The notes beneath the pieces are model-generated. The model was not told the origin of the DNA. It saw only the letters and a program-made list of their open reading frames with translations, and did no database searches. This document shows, piece by piece, positions 1 through 9,246 of a stretch of DNA of 64,000 nt. Positions within the stretch are counted from its first letter, which is position 1; each line of letters begins with the position of its first letter. Both the position numbers and the translations under genes were made by a program. The stretch lies in NCBI GenBank assembly GCA_900466605.1, contig UBMU01000028.1:62001-126000 (forward strand), written 5' to 3'. The stretch comes from Hyphomicrobiales bacterium. Its GTDB lineage: Bacteria > Pseudomonadota > Alphaproteobacteria > Rhizobiales > Rhizobiaceae.

Positions 1-2
1 TC

Positions 3-56
3 CTCCTGGCCGCTCGAATGGCCACGCGTGCCGCAGCGCTATCGGCGGCAGCCTGA
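3..56 (+). CDS. possible C-terminal tail of an upstream gene (partial)
   Basis: The third forward frame is open from the window edge to a TGA at 54-56 and reads as a short alanine-rich tail (ending RAAALSAAA). This is the composition of a protein C-terminus, and the tctC leader begins about 70 bases later. Nothing identifies the protein, and chance cannot be excluded over 17 codons. Confidence 0.25.
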   Translation, partial: LLAARMATRAAALSAAA

Positions 57-127
57 TCGCCATCGACTTGCATGAAATGGCGGCATGGAGGAGGTCTCGT
101 GCTGCTTGTCTAACGGAGGAGTTGACT

Positions 128-1117
128 ATGATGAAATGTCTGACTTTGGCCTGCGTCATTGCTGCAGCACTTGGCCTTTCCGCACCGACCTATGCGTTTG
201 AACCCACTCGCCCGGTCGAATTTGTGGTCACAGCCGGCCCCGGCGGCGGCACTGACATCTTTGCACGTACGATCCAGTCCATCATCGGAAAATACGAACT
301 GATGAAGGCCCCTGTCATCGTCACCAACAAAGGAAGTGCCGGGGGCGCAGAGGGGTTCGTCTATACTGCCGGCTACCACGGAGATGCCTATAAACTGGCT
401 TTTGGCACCAACAATGCCTACCTGCTGCCGATCCGCGCCAAGGTGCCATACAAGGCGGCGGATCTCGTTCCAGTTTCAGCGCTTGCGGCCGACGAATTCA
501 TTCTTTGGGTCAACGGGAAGTCGGACTTCAAGACGGCTCAAGACTTTGTCACAAAGGCCAAGGAGACGTCTGACATGAAGGTTGGCGGCAGCCAATCCAA
601 GGATGTCGACCAGATCCTGACGTCGATGATCAACGACGCGTCGGGCGCCAAGCTCGGCTATATTCCTTTCAAGAGTGGTGGCGAGGCCGCAGTTCAGCTG
701 GCAGGCGAACACATTGCGGCCAACGTCAACAATCCAAGCGAAAATCTTGGGCAATGGCAGGCAGGAATGGTCAAGCCGCTCTGCGTGTTCAAGTCTGAGA
801 AGCTGAAGAGCGATGCAAAGGTAAACGGTGGCGCTGGCTGGGCCGACATCCCGACCTGCAAGGACAGCGGTATTGGTATAGACAACTACTCCATGCCGCG
901 CACAGTCTGGCTTCCAGCCGGCGTGAAGCCCGATGTCGTGCAGTTCTACTCTGACATCCTCAAGAAGGTTGCCGAAACACCGGAATGGAAAAAGTACCTC
1001 GCCGACACCTCACAGTCTCCAGCTTATATGAGCGGAGAACAGCTCACGACCTTCATCAAGAATGATGAGGCCTCCGTGAGCCAGGTGTTGAAGCGGGAAG
1101 GTTGGCTGGCCAACTGA
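128..1117 (+). CDS. tctC: tripartite tricarboxylate transporter, periplasmic binding protein TctC
   Basis: This is the extracytoplasmic solute receptor (Bug family) of a TTT system, which captures an anionic metabolite in the periplasm for TctAB. The start at 128 is chosen because GGAGGA lies at 115-120 and because residues 1-24 then form a clean signal peptide (MMKC, hydrophobic AAALGL, cleavage near TYA). The mature protein opens with the family signature EFVVTAGPGGGTD. Total length is 329 residues, normal for the family. It is first in an operon with tctB and tctA, separated from tctB by a hairpin. TTT systems are best known for citrate and other carboxylates, yet the downstream genes here are sugar enzymes, so the ligand may be a sugar acid. 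The family call is firm; the ligand is unknown. Confidence 0.9.
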   Translation: MMKCLTLACVIAAALGLSAPTYAFEPTRPVEFVVTAGPGGGTDIFARTIQSIIGKYELMKAPVIVTNKGSAGGAEGFVYTAGYHGDAYKLAFGTNNAYLLPIRAKVPYKAADLVPVSALAADEFILWVNGKSDFKTAQDFVTKAKETSDMKVGGSQSKDVDQILTSMINDASGAKLGYIPFKSGGEAAVQLAGEHIAANVNNPSENLGQWQAGMVKPLCVFKSEKLKSDAKVNGGAGWADIPTCKDSGIGIDNYSMPRTVWLPAGVKPDVVQFYSDILKKVAETPEWKKYLADTSQSPAYMSGEQLTTFIKNDEASVSQVLKREGWLAN

Positions 1118-1134
1118 TCCTCCCAAGATCAGGG

Positions 1135-1154
1135 CGGACGCCTTGGGGCGTCCG
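1135..1154 (+). terminator. intercistronic hairpin after tctC
   Basis: A perfect 8-bp stem, CGGACGCC and GGCGTCCG, closes on a TTGG loop between tctC and tctB. No T-run follows at once. It is more likely a 3'-end stabiliser or partial attenuator that keeps binding-protein mRNA in excess than a full terminator. Confidence 0.5.
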
Positions 1155-1180
1155 TCACCTAATTTGGAAAGGTTCAATCC

Positions 1181-1681
1181 ATGCATAATCTCAATCAATC
1201 CGGACTGCCGCGCTTTGTCATGGAGGCTGCCGTTTCGCTCCTTACCGGAGCATTCGGGATAGCTGTTGTAGTGGGCTCCATCGAGGCTGGTGCGGGCTGG
1301 ACCGAGATGGGTCCCGATGCCGGGTACTTCCCCTTCTACATTGGCCTGCTGATCCTCTTCGGAAGCCTTGTCAACTTCGTCCACGCGTTCATCAAGCACA
1401 GGGGAACGGGCGAGATCTTCGTCGAAGCGACACGCTTCAGGACGGTACTTGGTTTCTTCCTGCCGCTGCTCGCGTTTGCGACAGTCGCCACTTTTCTCGG
1501 CCTTTACGTGGGAACAGCGCTCTACATCGCCGGCACCATGACTTTTCAGGGGCGCTACAAGTGGTGGGTCGGATTGCCGGTGGGGGTCGGGGTCTCGTTC
1601 TTCTTTTTCGTCATCTTTGAAATTGGCTTCAAGGTTCCACTGTTGAAGGGACCAGTCGAGGCCTGGCTGGGGATCTACTGA
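1181..1681 (+). CDS. tctB: tripartite tricarboxylate transporter, small membrane subunit TctB
   Basis: This is the small four-helix integral membrane subunit of the TTT transporter, partner of TctA. The 166 residues show hydrophobic segments near 14-32 (VSLLTGAFGIAVVVG), 48-66, 86-110 and 125-150. The loop motif MGPDAGYFPFYIG is typical of TctB. TctB proteins diverge strongly, so the call rests on size, topology and the position between tctC and tctA. The gene ends 32 bases before tctA, which has its own GGAGG site. Confidence 0.88.
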   Translation: MHNLNQSGLPRFVMEAAVSLLTGAFGIAVVVGSIEAGAGWTEMGPDAGYFPFYIGLLILFGSLVNFVHAFIKHRGTGEIFVEATRFRTVLGFFLPLLAFATVATFLGLYVGTALYIAGTMTFQGRYKWWVGLPVGVGVSFFFFVIFEIGFKVPLLKGPVEAWLGIY

Positions 1682-1713
1682 TCCTGGCAGCCAGGTGTCT
1701 TCGGAGGAAAGAC

Positions 1714-3252
1714 ATGGAAAATATCGGTCTGTTGATGGATGGCTTCGGCCACATCTTGAGTTGGAACCATATCCTGCTGATGATGCTCGGCGTGACGCTC
1801 GGCATTCTGGTCGGTGTGCTGCCTGGTCTGGGGGCACCAAACGGCGTCTCTCTTCTCCTGCCGCTTACATTCTCGATGGATCCAATTTCGGCAATTATCC
1901 TGCTCTCCTGCATGTACTGGGGTGCATTGTTCGGGGGATCGACGACATCGATCATCTTTAACATTCCAGGAGAGCCTTCATCGGTTGCGACGACCTTCGA
2001 TGGTTATCCGATGGCCAAGCAAGGCCAGGCGAGCCGGGCGCTGACGCTTGCCTTCGTTTCCGCCGGATTGGGCGCCCTGGCTGGCGTCGTGATGATTACG
2101 CTCCTGTCTGGCTGGGTTGCGAACTTCGCATTGCGCTTTTCATCGCCGGAATACTTCGCCGTCTACTTCCTTGCATTTTCGAGCTTCATTTCGATGGGAG
2201 CACAATCGCCCTTCAAGACTCTTGTTTCGATGATGATTGGCTTTGCGCTTGCGTCAGTGGGCATGGACACGATCTCCGGCAACCTGCGCCTGACATTTGA
2301 CGTTCCAGAATTGATCAAAGGCGTATCTTTCCTGATCGCAGTCATGGGCCTGTTCGGCATCGGCGAATTGCTGCTGACAACCGAAGAGGGACTACGGTTC
2401 GAGGGCATCAAGGCCCGTGTCCGCCTGAGTGAAATCGGTCGCACATTGCTGGAGATGCCTCGTTACTGGTTCACGATCGTGCGCTCCACGCTGATTGGCA
2501 TCTGGATGGGCATCACGCCCGCTGGCCCAACGGCGGCCTCCTTCATGAGCTATGGGGTTGCACGTAGATCAGCACGCGACAAGTCGCAATTCGGCAAAGG
2601 CGACCCACGTGGCATCGTAGCGCCAGAGACAGCGGACCATTCCGCAGGCACCTCAGCACTGCTTCCAATGCTGGCTCTTGGTGTCCCTGGCTCGGCGACC
2701 GCGGCCGTGATGATGGGCGGCCTGATGATCTGGGGACTGACGCCTGGGCCGACTCTCTTTACCGATCGTCCTGATTTCGTCTGGGGGCTGATTGCGTCCA
2801 TGTATCTCGGCAACATCGTCGCCGTGATCCTCGTCATTGCAACCGTACCCCTTTACGCATCAATCTTGAGAATTCCCTTCACAATCATCGGTCCGATTAT
2901 CGTCGCGGTTATCTTCTCTGGGGCCTACCAGGTTGCAAATGCTGTGTCCGACATGTGGCTGGTGCTAGGTTTCGGCGTGTTGGGATATGTCTTCAAGAAA
3001 CTGGAATACCCCCTTGCCCCGCTTGTTTTGGCAATGGTGCTGGGTGACAAGGCAGAAGACGCCTTTCGCCAGTCGATGCTGATGTCTGGCGGCAGTCTGT
3101 CGATCTTCTGGTCAAACGGCCTGGTTACGGCCCTGATGCTCATCGGTGCAGCCTTGCTCATCTCGCCAATCGTCTTCTGGCTTGTTGGCCATCTGCGCGA
3201 AGGCAAGAGCGAGCCAAGAGAAGGAGATCATGACGGCAAGCCCGCTATCTGA
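1714..3252 (+). CDS. tctA: tripartite tricarboxylate transporter, large permease subunit TctA
   Basis: This is the large permease subunit (about 12 helices) that moves the solute across the inner membrane. At 512 residues it has the usual length. The conserved N-terminal stretch GVLPGLGAPNGVSLLLP and the internal ALGVPGSATAAVMMGG block are hallmarks of TctA. The start has a good ribosome site (GGAGGAAAGACATG). The 3' end overlaps the next gene by 23 bases, which implies translational coupling between the transporter and the TIM-barrel enzyme. The family assignment is secure and the substrate is not. Confidence 0.93.
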   Translation: MENIGLLMDGFGHILSWNHILLMMLGVTLGILVGVLPGLGAPNGVSLLLPLTFSMDPISAIILLSCMYWGALFGGSTTSIIFNIPGEPSSVATTFDGYPMAKQGQASRALTLAFVSAGLGALAGVVMITLLSGWVANFALRFSSPEYFAVYFLAFSSFISMGAQSPFKTLVSMMIGFALASVGMDTISGNLRLTFDVPELIKGVSFLIAVMGLFGIGELLLTTEEGLRFEGIKARVRLSEIGRTLLEMPRYWFTIVRSTLIGIWMGITPAGPTAASFMSYGVARRSARDKSQFGKGDPRGIVAPETADHSAGTSALLPMLALGVPGSATAAVMMGGLMIWGLTPGPTLFTDRPDFVWGLIASMYLGNIVAVILVIATVPLYASILRIPFTIIGPIIVAVIFSGAYQVANAVSDMWLVLGFGVLGYVFKKLEYPLAPLVLAMVLGDKAEDAFRQSMLMSGGSLSIFWSNGLVTALMLIGAALLISPIVFWLVGHLREGKSEPREGDHDGKPAI

Positions 3253-4231
3253 TCGACGATCGCCTACCGCCACAGCAGCAATTTTGGAGAACGCGATGAA
3301 CGCCACGCCACGAAGGTGGAACAATGAAACCTGGCCGATCGCTGCCGCCATGATCCAGTATCCTGGCATACTCCGGGACGGGCGATCGGTTCAGGACCAG
3401 TCTGTCGAAGAGTGGCAAACGACGCTTGCCGATGTCGTTGATGCCGGCTTTACGGAGCTCGACCCGACTGACAGCTGGTTGCGGCTTGCTGACCTCTCGC
3501 CTCAACGGCTCGACGCCTTCGTTGCGTTGGTCAAGAAGCTTGGTCTGTCCATTCCAGCGATTTCCACGTCACGTCGAAGTGTGATCGATCCAATTCGAGG
3601 CGACGAGTACTTGGCCTACGGGCATCGTGTCATCGAGACCGCAAAGGCGATTGGGGCAAGCGCGGTTTCCTTTGGCCTTTTCGAGCCGCTCACGGATGCC
3701 CAGCAGAAGGCTTTGTGGTTTTGGACCGAGGACGGCGCCAAGAATCCCGACGATCCGGCAATATGGCAGAAAGCTGTCAGCCGTATCCGGCAACTCGGTC
3801 GTCACGGCGAGGAGCTTGGTATCGAGCTTTCACTCGAAATGTATGAGGACACTTATCTAGGGACGGCCGACAGTGCTGTTCGCTTCGTCGAAGAGGTTGG
3901 CCTTTCCAACGTCGGCATCAACGCCGATCTTGGCAACCTCATACGTCTCCATCGACCAGTCGAGCACTGGCAGCAGATGATGGCGAAGGTCGCCCCCCAT
4001 GCCAAGTTCTGGCACGTCAAGAACTATAGCCGGATGGAAGATCCAGCGTCTGGCGTCATCATTACCCATCCGGCCTCTCTCGAGCATGGGATTATCAACT
4101 ACCGAGCTGCGATCCGCATGGCGCTCGAGCATGGCTTTTCCAGCCCCTTCCTTTGCGAACATTACGGCGGTGACGGACTGTCCGTCAGCGCCACCAATCG
4201 TGACTATCTGCGGCGCATTCTGCCGCGCTGA
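3230..4231 (+). CDS. xylose-isomerase-like TIM-barrel sugar (phosphate) isomerase/epimerase or decarboxylase
   Basis: A 333-residue member of the AP-endonuclease-2/xylose-isomerase-like TIM-barrel superfamily. Such enzymes use a metal held by Glu, Asp and His residues to isomerise or epimerise sugars. Visible candidate ligands are in LSLEMYED (about 200), NADLGN (about 237), FWHVKNYSR (about 265) and CEHYGGDG (about 315). ATG 3230 is chosen over an in-frame ATG at 3296 because AAGGAGATC sits directly upstream. It is coupled to tctA and followed 14 bases later by a DhaK-DhaL kinase. Two known enzyme types fit this pairing: a tetrulose-phosphate isomerase, or OiaC (3-oxo-isoapionate decarboxylase, same superfamily, which yields L-erythrulose for a kinase). 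The sequence alone does not choose. Confidence 0.75.
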   Translation: MTASPLSDRRSPTATAAILENAMNATPRRWNNETWPIAAAMIQYPGILRDGRSVQDQSVEEWQTTLADVVDAGFTELDPTDSWLRLADLSPQRLDAFVALVKKLGLSIPAISTSRRSVIDPIRGDEYLAYGHRVIETAKAIGASAVSFGLFEPLTDAQQKALWFWTEDGAKNPDDPAIWQKAVSRIRQLGRHGEELGIELSLEMYEDTYLGTADSAVRFVEEVGLSNVGINADLGNLIRLHRPVEHWQQMMAKVAPHAKFWHVKNYSRMEDPASGVIITHPASLEHGIINYRAAIRMALEHGFSSPFLCEHYGGDGLSVSATNRDYLRRILPR

Positions 4232-4245
4232 CGAGGACCTTCGAT

Positions 4246-5967
4246 ATGACCACAATCTTTGATGATCCGGCAGAATTTGCAACGACCGCACTCAGTGGGT
4301 TCGCGGCGCTTTACAGCCGATATGTCCGTCCTGTGAAAGGCGGCGTTCTTCGCTCGACCGAGGTCACGAAAGGCAAGGTCTCGGTGGTCGTCGGCGGCGG
4401 ATCCGGTCACTACCCGGCCTTTGCGGGCTATGTCGGACCAGGCCTTGCCGATGCCGCGGTTGCAGGAGACGTTTTTGCATCACCGTCAACAGCTGCGATC
4501 GCACGTGTATGCCGCCAAGCCGACCATGGCGGTGGCATTCTGCTCGGCTTTGGAAATTACGCCGGCGACGTGTTGAATTTTGGCGTGGCGGCGGAACGGC
4601 TGAGAGCTGAAGGCATCGATGTGCGCATCGTGCCTGTTACCGACGACGTTGCCAGTGCGTCGATCGACAATTTGACCAAGCGCCGTGGCATTGCTGGCGA
4701 TCTGATTGTCTTTAAAATTGCTGGTGCAGCGGCAGAAGCGGGTTTGCCGCTGGATGCGGTCGAGCGCATCGCTCGCCATGCCAACGCCAGCACTGTCTCA
4801 TTTGGGGTTGCCTTTGGCGGGTGCACGCTGCCTGGCGCCGCTCAGTCGCTTTTTGCGGTACCTTCGGGGCAAATGGCTCTCGGACTCGGGATCCACGGTG
4901 AACCAGGCATTCGCGACGAGAACATTGTCAGCGCAACCGACCTCGCACAGCTGATGACGTCACGTTTGTTATCGGAACGCCCCGCCGGCGCCAATAGGGT
5001 TGGTGCGGTGCTCAATGGCCTCGGCTCCACCAAATATGAAGAACTGTTCGTGCTCTGGACCGCGATTGCAAAACGATTGGCGGACGCGAACCTTGAGATC
5101 ATTGCGCCCGAAGCAGGCGAATTCGTCACCAGTCTTGATATGCAGGGCTGCTCCCTTTCACTCATCTGGCTGGATGAAGAACTGGAAGCTTTCTGGACCG
5201 CCCCCTGTGATAGCCCGGTTCTGCGCCGCGGGACGGCCATCGCAACCACGGCTGCGAGCAATAGTGTCATCGAGGCAGATGGACCTTTGTATTTTCCTGC
5301 AGCGAGCCCGCAAGGACGGCGTGGCGGAGCCTGCATCGCGCGCATTTTTAGAGCCATTGCTCAGACGCTGCGCGATGCGGAAGAGGAGTTGGGGCGCATC
5401 GATGCTCGTGCTGGCGATGGCGATCATGGACAAGGCATGTACCGCGGCGCATCTGCCGCGCTCAATGCTGCCGATGCGGCCGTGGCAGCGGGGGCCGGTT
5501 CGGCAAGCGTGCTTGCAGCTGCGGGCGACGCCTGGGCAGACCGCGCAGGCGGAACGTCCGGCGCGATATGGGGACTGCTCCTGCGTTCATGGAGTACCGC
5601 GTTGGATGATGAGAGTGATCTCTTCGACAAAGCGGTGGTTGCGGGTGCAAGGTCCGCCCTTGACAGTGTTTCTCGGCTCGGTGGCGCAAGGGTCGGAGAC
5701 AAGACGCTCGTCGATGCGCTTGTTCCCTTTGTCGACGTGCTGGAAGCAGCAAGCAACGCCGGCAAGGAGCTTCCTGCCGCATGGGGCGATGCCGCTTCGG
5801 CGGCAACGGCTGCGGCCAATGCTACCGCACATCTCGTTCCAAGGCTCGGACGCGCACGCCCCCTTGCCGAGAAAAGCATTGGCCATCCCGATGCCGGCGC
5901 GGTATCGCTGGCCATGATCGCCGAGTGTGTAAGCGCGATGCTGGCCCACGCCAACGAGAACGCGTGA
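4246..5967 (+). CDS. DhaK-DhaL fusion, ATP-dependent dihydroxyacetone/erythrulose-type kinase
   Basis: A single-chain dihydroxyacetone-kinase-type enzyme of 573 residues. The DhaK domain (about 1-330) has GGGSGHYPAFAGYVG at 50-64 and the substrate-binding His of GIHGEPG at 217, which forms the hemiaminal with a short ketose in this family. The DhaL nucleotide domain (about 360-573) has GDGDHG at 390-395 for Mg-ATP. The fusion form uses ATP directly rather than a PTS phosphodonor. Close relatives phosphorylate dihydroxyacetone, D- or L-erythrulose. Placement after a TIM-barrel isomerase and before an aldolase favours a C3 or C4 ketose. The usual GGGSGHEP motif has Tyr instead of Glu here (GGGSGHYP), a possible specificity change. 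Confidence 0.88.
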   Translation: MTTIFDDPAEFATTALSGFAALYSRYVRPVKGGVLRSTEVTKGKVSVVVGGGSGHYPAFAGYVGPGLADAAVAGDVFASPSTAAIARVCRQADHGGGILLGFGNYAGDVLNFGVAAERLRAEGIDVRIVPVTDDVASASIDNLTKRRGIAGDLIVFKIAGAAAEAGLPLDAVERIARHANASTVSFGVAFGGCTLPGAAQSLFAVPSGQMALGLGIHGEPGIRDENIVSATDLAQLMTSRLLSERPAGANRVGAVLNGLGSTKYEELFVLWTAIAKRLADANLEIIAPEAGEFVTSLDMQGCSLSLIWLDEELEAFWTAPCDSPVLRRGTAIATTAASNSVIEADGPLYFPAASPQGRRGGACIARIFRAIAQTLRDAEEELGRIDARAGDGDHGQGMYRGASAALNAADAAVAAGAGSASVLAAAGDAWADRAGGTSGAIWGLLLRSWSTALDDESDLFDKAVVAGARSALDSVSRLGGARVGDKTLVDALVPFVDVLEAASNAGKELPAAWGDAASAATAAANATAHLVPRLGRARPLAEKSIGHPDAGAVSLAMIAECVSAMLAHANENA

Positions 5968-6373
5968 TCTCAAATATTTGGTGTCACACTGGCCGAGGCA
6001 ATTGACCGTTCTGTAAAGACCTCAGGCTTCGCGACTAAATCGATATCGTCCGGGCCAACACTTATCGGTGGCCCGGCCGCTCGCCTTGCGTTCCAACGCG
6101 AGTGCGTGATTGCCACGACCCTCTTTGTGCCATTCCTGCGAGTTCGCGAGGTGATCCCGTTGGGTGCAGACACAAAATATCATACTTTTTGTGATTTTGT
6201 GGTTAATTATTGTTGCAATGCATCTGATGTGTTACGGCGGAACGCAGGCAGTCTTGTCTGGAAGAACAGTACGGAGGCATGGATCCACCGTTACAAACAG
6301 TTAAACAGGTTGCGCTCACCGCCGGTTACGTCACGATGATGGATCTGCCCAGCCATCCACGAGGAGAGATTGA
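5968..6373 (+). promoter_or_regulatory. 406-base intergenic region upstream of the aldolase
   Basis: No convincing gene is present. A 7-bp inverted repeat with an 11-base loop (CGGGCCA at 6051-6057, TGGCCCG at 6069-6075) may end or regulate the upstream transcript. The AT-rich stretch at about 6175-6220 is the most promoter-like part and probably drives the aldolase. The aldolase start at 6374 is preceded by GAGGAGAG. Confidence 0.4.
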
Positions 6374-7438
6374 ATGGCACGCATTACGCTCAGACAGTTG
6401 CTCGATCATGCAGCGGAAGCCGGCTACGGCGTTCCCGCTTTCAATATCAACAATATGGAGCAGGCACTCGCGATCATGGAAGCGGCCGATGCAGCCAAGG
6501 CTCCCGTGATCATGCAAGCCTCTCGCGGTGCGCGCGCCTATGCCAATGACGTCATGCTCAAGCATATGATGGATGCCGTCGTCGAGATCTATCCTCATAT
6601 TCCTGTTTGCGTGCATCTCGATCATGGCAACGACCCATCAAGCTGCATGACAGCCATTCAGGCCGGCTTCACATCCGTCATGATGGATGGATCGCTCAAA
6701 GCAGACGCCAAGACACCGGCTGACTGGACCTACAACGTTGGTGTAACGAAAATGGTCACCGAGATGGCCCACCTCGGCGGTATCTCGGTCGAAGGGGAAC
6801 TTGGTGTACTCGGTTCGCTGGAAACAGGGATGGGAGAGGCCGAAGATGGACACGGTGCTGAAGGCAAGCTTTCGCACGACCAGCTTCTGACCGACCCCGA
6901 CGAAGCAGTAAAATTCGTGCGTGAGACAAAGGTTGATGCACTTGCGATCGCCATGGGGACCTCCCACGGCGCCTTCAAGTTCACGCGCAGGCCGGATGGT
7001 TCCGTTCTGGCAATGAATGTCATCGAGGAAATACACCGCAAGCTGCCGAATACACATCTGGTGATGCATGGATCCTCATCGGTCCCCATTGAGCTGCAAG
7101 AGATCATCAATAAATATGGGGGCCAGATGAAACCGACATGGGGAGTGCCGATCGAGGAAATCCAGCGCGGCATCAAGAACGGTGTGCGTAAGGTGAATAT
7201 CGACACCGACGGCAGGATGGCCATGACCGGTCAGATTCGCCGGGTCCTCCAGGAAGACCCGAGCGAATTCGATCCGCGAAAATATCTCAAGCCTGCCATG
7301 GCCGCACTGACCAAGCTGTGTCTGGAGCGCTTCGAGCAATTCGGTACGGCCGGCCAGGCATCGCGCATCGCCCCGCTTTCCGTCGCCGAGATGGCAAAAC
7401 GGTATAAAAGCGGCTCGCTAGATCCCGTCTTTTCGTAA
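6374..7438 (+). CDS. fba: class II fructose-bisphosphate aldolase (CbbA-like)
   Basis: A zinc-dependent aldolase of 354 residues that interconverts fructose-1,6-bisphosphate (or sedoheptulose-1,7-bisphosphate) with DHAP and an aldose phosphate in the cytosol. HLDHG at 81-85 holds the catalytic Asp and a zinc His. VEGELGVLG carries a further ligand region, and VMHGSSSV and NIDTDGRMA are conserved phosphate and substrate loops. Length and the C-terminal SLDPVF match the long Calvin-type class II aldolases. A set of DHA-type kinase plus aldolase would condense the triose or tetrose phosphates made here: erythrose-4-phosphate plus DHAP gives sedoheptulose-bisphosphate. It converges on the next gene with only 7 bases between stops. 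Confidence 0.93.
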   Translation: MARITLRQLLDHAAEAGYGVPAFNINNMEQALAIMEAADAAKAPVIMQASRGARAYANDVMLKHMMDAVVEIYPHIPVCVHLDHGNDPSSCMTAIQAGFTSVMMDGSLKADAKTPADWTYNVGVTKMVTEMAHLGGISVEGELGVLGSLETGMGEAEDGHGAEGKLSHDQLLTDPDEAVKFVRETKVDALAIAMGTSHGAFKFTRRPDGSVLAMNVIEEIHRKLPNTHLVMHGSSSVPIELQEIINKYGGQMKPTWGVPIEEIQRGIKNGVRKVNIDTDGRMAMTGQIRRVLQEDPSEFDPRKYLKPAMAALTKLCLERFEQFGTAGQASRIAPLSVAEMAKRYKSGSLDPVFS

Positions 7439-7445
7439 GGATCGA

Positions 7446-9188
7446 CTAGGCAGATGCAGGCCGGGCAGCCGAGTTCGGTTGGCTGGCCTTAGCGCTTGCA
7501 AGGGTTTGTCCATGATACTCGCGAAGCAACATGACGACTTCGGCAATTTCATTCGCAAGCCTTTGCTCGCTCCAGCCAAGCGCCTCACCCGCGATCTTGC
7601 CAATTTCCTGCAATCCTTCGATCGTCAGAAAGCCCTCAATGGCAAGGGTCGTGCGGCGAAGGACGATATCGGACAGGTGAACGACGAGTTCTTGCCGGGC
7701 GATCCAATCCATCTCCAGATGGCTGTATTGTGGAGCACCAGCTATGCGGTTTGTGTCTGCATGTGCTGACTTGAAAGCAAGCAGTGCCGACGCGGTTGTA
7801 CCGTAGCGGCTGAGGAGCTCGTTGACGCGCTCGGGTGATGATTGCGTTGCCTGCGCGCTCGCCCTTATCCATTCGCTCCGCGCCGTTTCATCTGTTGGAA
7901 AATCCCGTCCGCCGCCAATCGCCAAATACCGAGTCGACAAACCTCGAGAACGTTGAAGTCGCGAAAGGACGGTGTCGGCAACCTCTTCTGCAAAACCTCG
8001 AAACGTTGTCCACTTGCCGCCTACCAGCGACATGATCGCATATGCCCGGTCCCCTTTTGGCTCGTTTACCGGCGCCGAGTGATCACGGCTGATCAAGCCT
8101 GGAGCGGTTGCATCGGATGCCGGCAGCGGTCGGATACCGCTATAGCTGAAAATGACCTGGTTGCGATCGAAGCGTAAGGTTGGCAGCAGCGAGCGCAGGC
8201 TCTCGAGGAAATAATCAACCTCAGGTTCTTCACACCGGACCTCATCCGGATTGTTGGCAGGGATATCAGTCGAGCCGACAAGTGCCAGACCGAGATACTC
8301 GTAAACAAGGCAGATACGCCCGTCATCAGCCTCGAAATAGATCATGTGACCGTTGAGGCTGCGCACCAGTTCGGGATGATCGAGTAAAATGTGTGAGCCC
8401 TTGGTCCCCCCGATCAATCGGGACGGCACTCCAAGCGCAGCGTTTACATCGTCGATCCAAGGGCCTGCGGCATTGATCACAATCTTTGGAGATACGGACA
8501 TTTCAGATCCGTCCGCCAGGCGAAACGTTACCCTCCCGGCTTCGTTCGACACGAATTTAGTGAAGGTAGCAGAAGCGCAGTTTTCATTTGCCTGCAGTCC
8601 GTCCTTTACAAGTTCGAAGACAAGGCGCTCCGGTCGACTGATCTTGGCGTCATAGTAGATGCCGCCGGCGACGATCTCTTGCGTGACATGGGGCATCTCC
8701 TGCCTTGCACGTTTCTTAAGGATCAGCCGGTGGCGCGGCATGACCTGATCGCGCGAACCAAAATGGTCGTAGAGCGAGAGACCGATCTTGACGAGAACCG
8801 CTCCGCGGCTGCGAGGCGCAGTTTTTGAGCCGAATAATGTGCGCATTGCTGCCAAAATTCCGCGCGTCCAGGAAAACACTGGGATGAACGTCGGGAGGGG
8901 CTGGACGCAATGAGGTGCGTTCTTGAGCAGTAGATTTCGCTCGAGCGTCGACTGCGCTACCAAACCAAATTCGCCGGTTTCGAGATATTTCAAACCACCG
9001 TGGATGAGGCGGGAGGGTGCAGCACTCGTGCCGGAACCAAAATCTGCCTTGTCGACAATGAGGCAGCTTACGCCCTGCACAGCAAGATCACGGAACAACC
9101 CGGCGCCATTTACCCCTGCGCCAATGATCAGGACGTCGGTACCCGTAGTATTGAGTTTCGCGAAGCGCTGCTTCATGTCGTCGGTCAT
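7446..9188 (-). CDS. GlpD-like FAD-dependent sugar-alcohol-phosphate dehydrogenase
   Basis: A 580-residue FAD oxidoreductase of the glycerol-3-phosphate dehydrogenase family. The dinucleotide fold IIGAGVNGAG lies at 21-30, with GSGTSAAPSRLIHGGLKYLE after it, both diagnostic, and a C-terminal DAO_C domain. Family members oxidise a polyol phosphate to a ketose phosphate and pass electrons to quinone at the membrane. It is last in a leftward transcript after the FGGY kinase, so the pair mirrors EryA/EryB (16911 and 18524). It probably oxidises the product of that kinase. True glycerol-3-phosphate activity is the alternative. Confidence 0.87.
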   Translation of the reverse strand: MTDDMKQRFAKLNTTGTDVLIIGAGVNGAGLFRDLAVQGVSCLIVDKADFGSGTSAAPSRLIHGGLKYLETGEFGLVAQSTLERNLLLKNAPHCVQPLPTFIPVFSWTRGILAAMRTLFGSKTAPRSRGAVLVKIGLSLYDHFGSRDQVMPRHRLILKKRARQEMPHVTQEIVAGGIYYDAKISRPERLVFELVKDGLQANENCASATFTKFVSNEAGRVTFRLADGSEMSVSPKIVINAAGPWIDDVNAALGVPSRLIGGTKGSHILLDHPELVRSLNGHMIYFEADDGRICLVYEYLGLALVGSTDIPANNPDEVRCEEPEVDYFLESLRSLLPTLRFDRNQVIFSYSGIRPLPASDATAPGLISRDHSAPVNEPKGDRAYAIMSLVGGKWTTFRGFAEEVADTVLSRLQRSRGLSTRYLAIGGGRDFPTDETARSEWIRASAQATQSSPERVNELLSRYGTTASALLAFKSAHADTNRIAGAPQYSHLEMDWIARQELVVHLSDIVLRRTTLAIEGFLTIEGLQEIGKIAGEALGWSEQRLANEIAEVVMLLREYHGQTLASAKASQPNSAARPASA

Positions 9189-9246
9189 CGTGTCATAATC
9201 CTATAGTCGCCGAAGGTCGCCTTCGGGCGTCGGCAACTCATTTGCA

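Noticed and set aside
1010-1840. A 276-residue - strand frame across tctB
   Set aside because: It is antisense to tctC, tctB and tctA. Its composition (many Asp, Glu, Arg, Pro) is typical of a shadow frame.
5000-5973. Long frames on both strands inside the DhaK-DhaL fusion gene
   Set aside because: They are GC-rich shadows of the kinase (low-complexity Arg, Ser and Ala), without ribosome sites or motifs.
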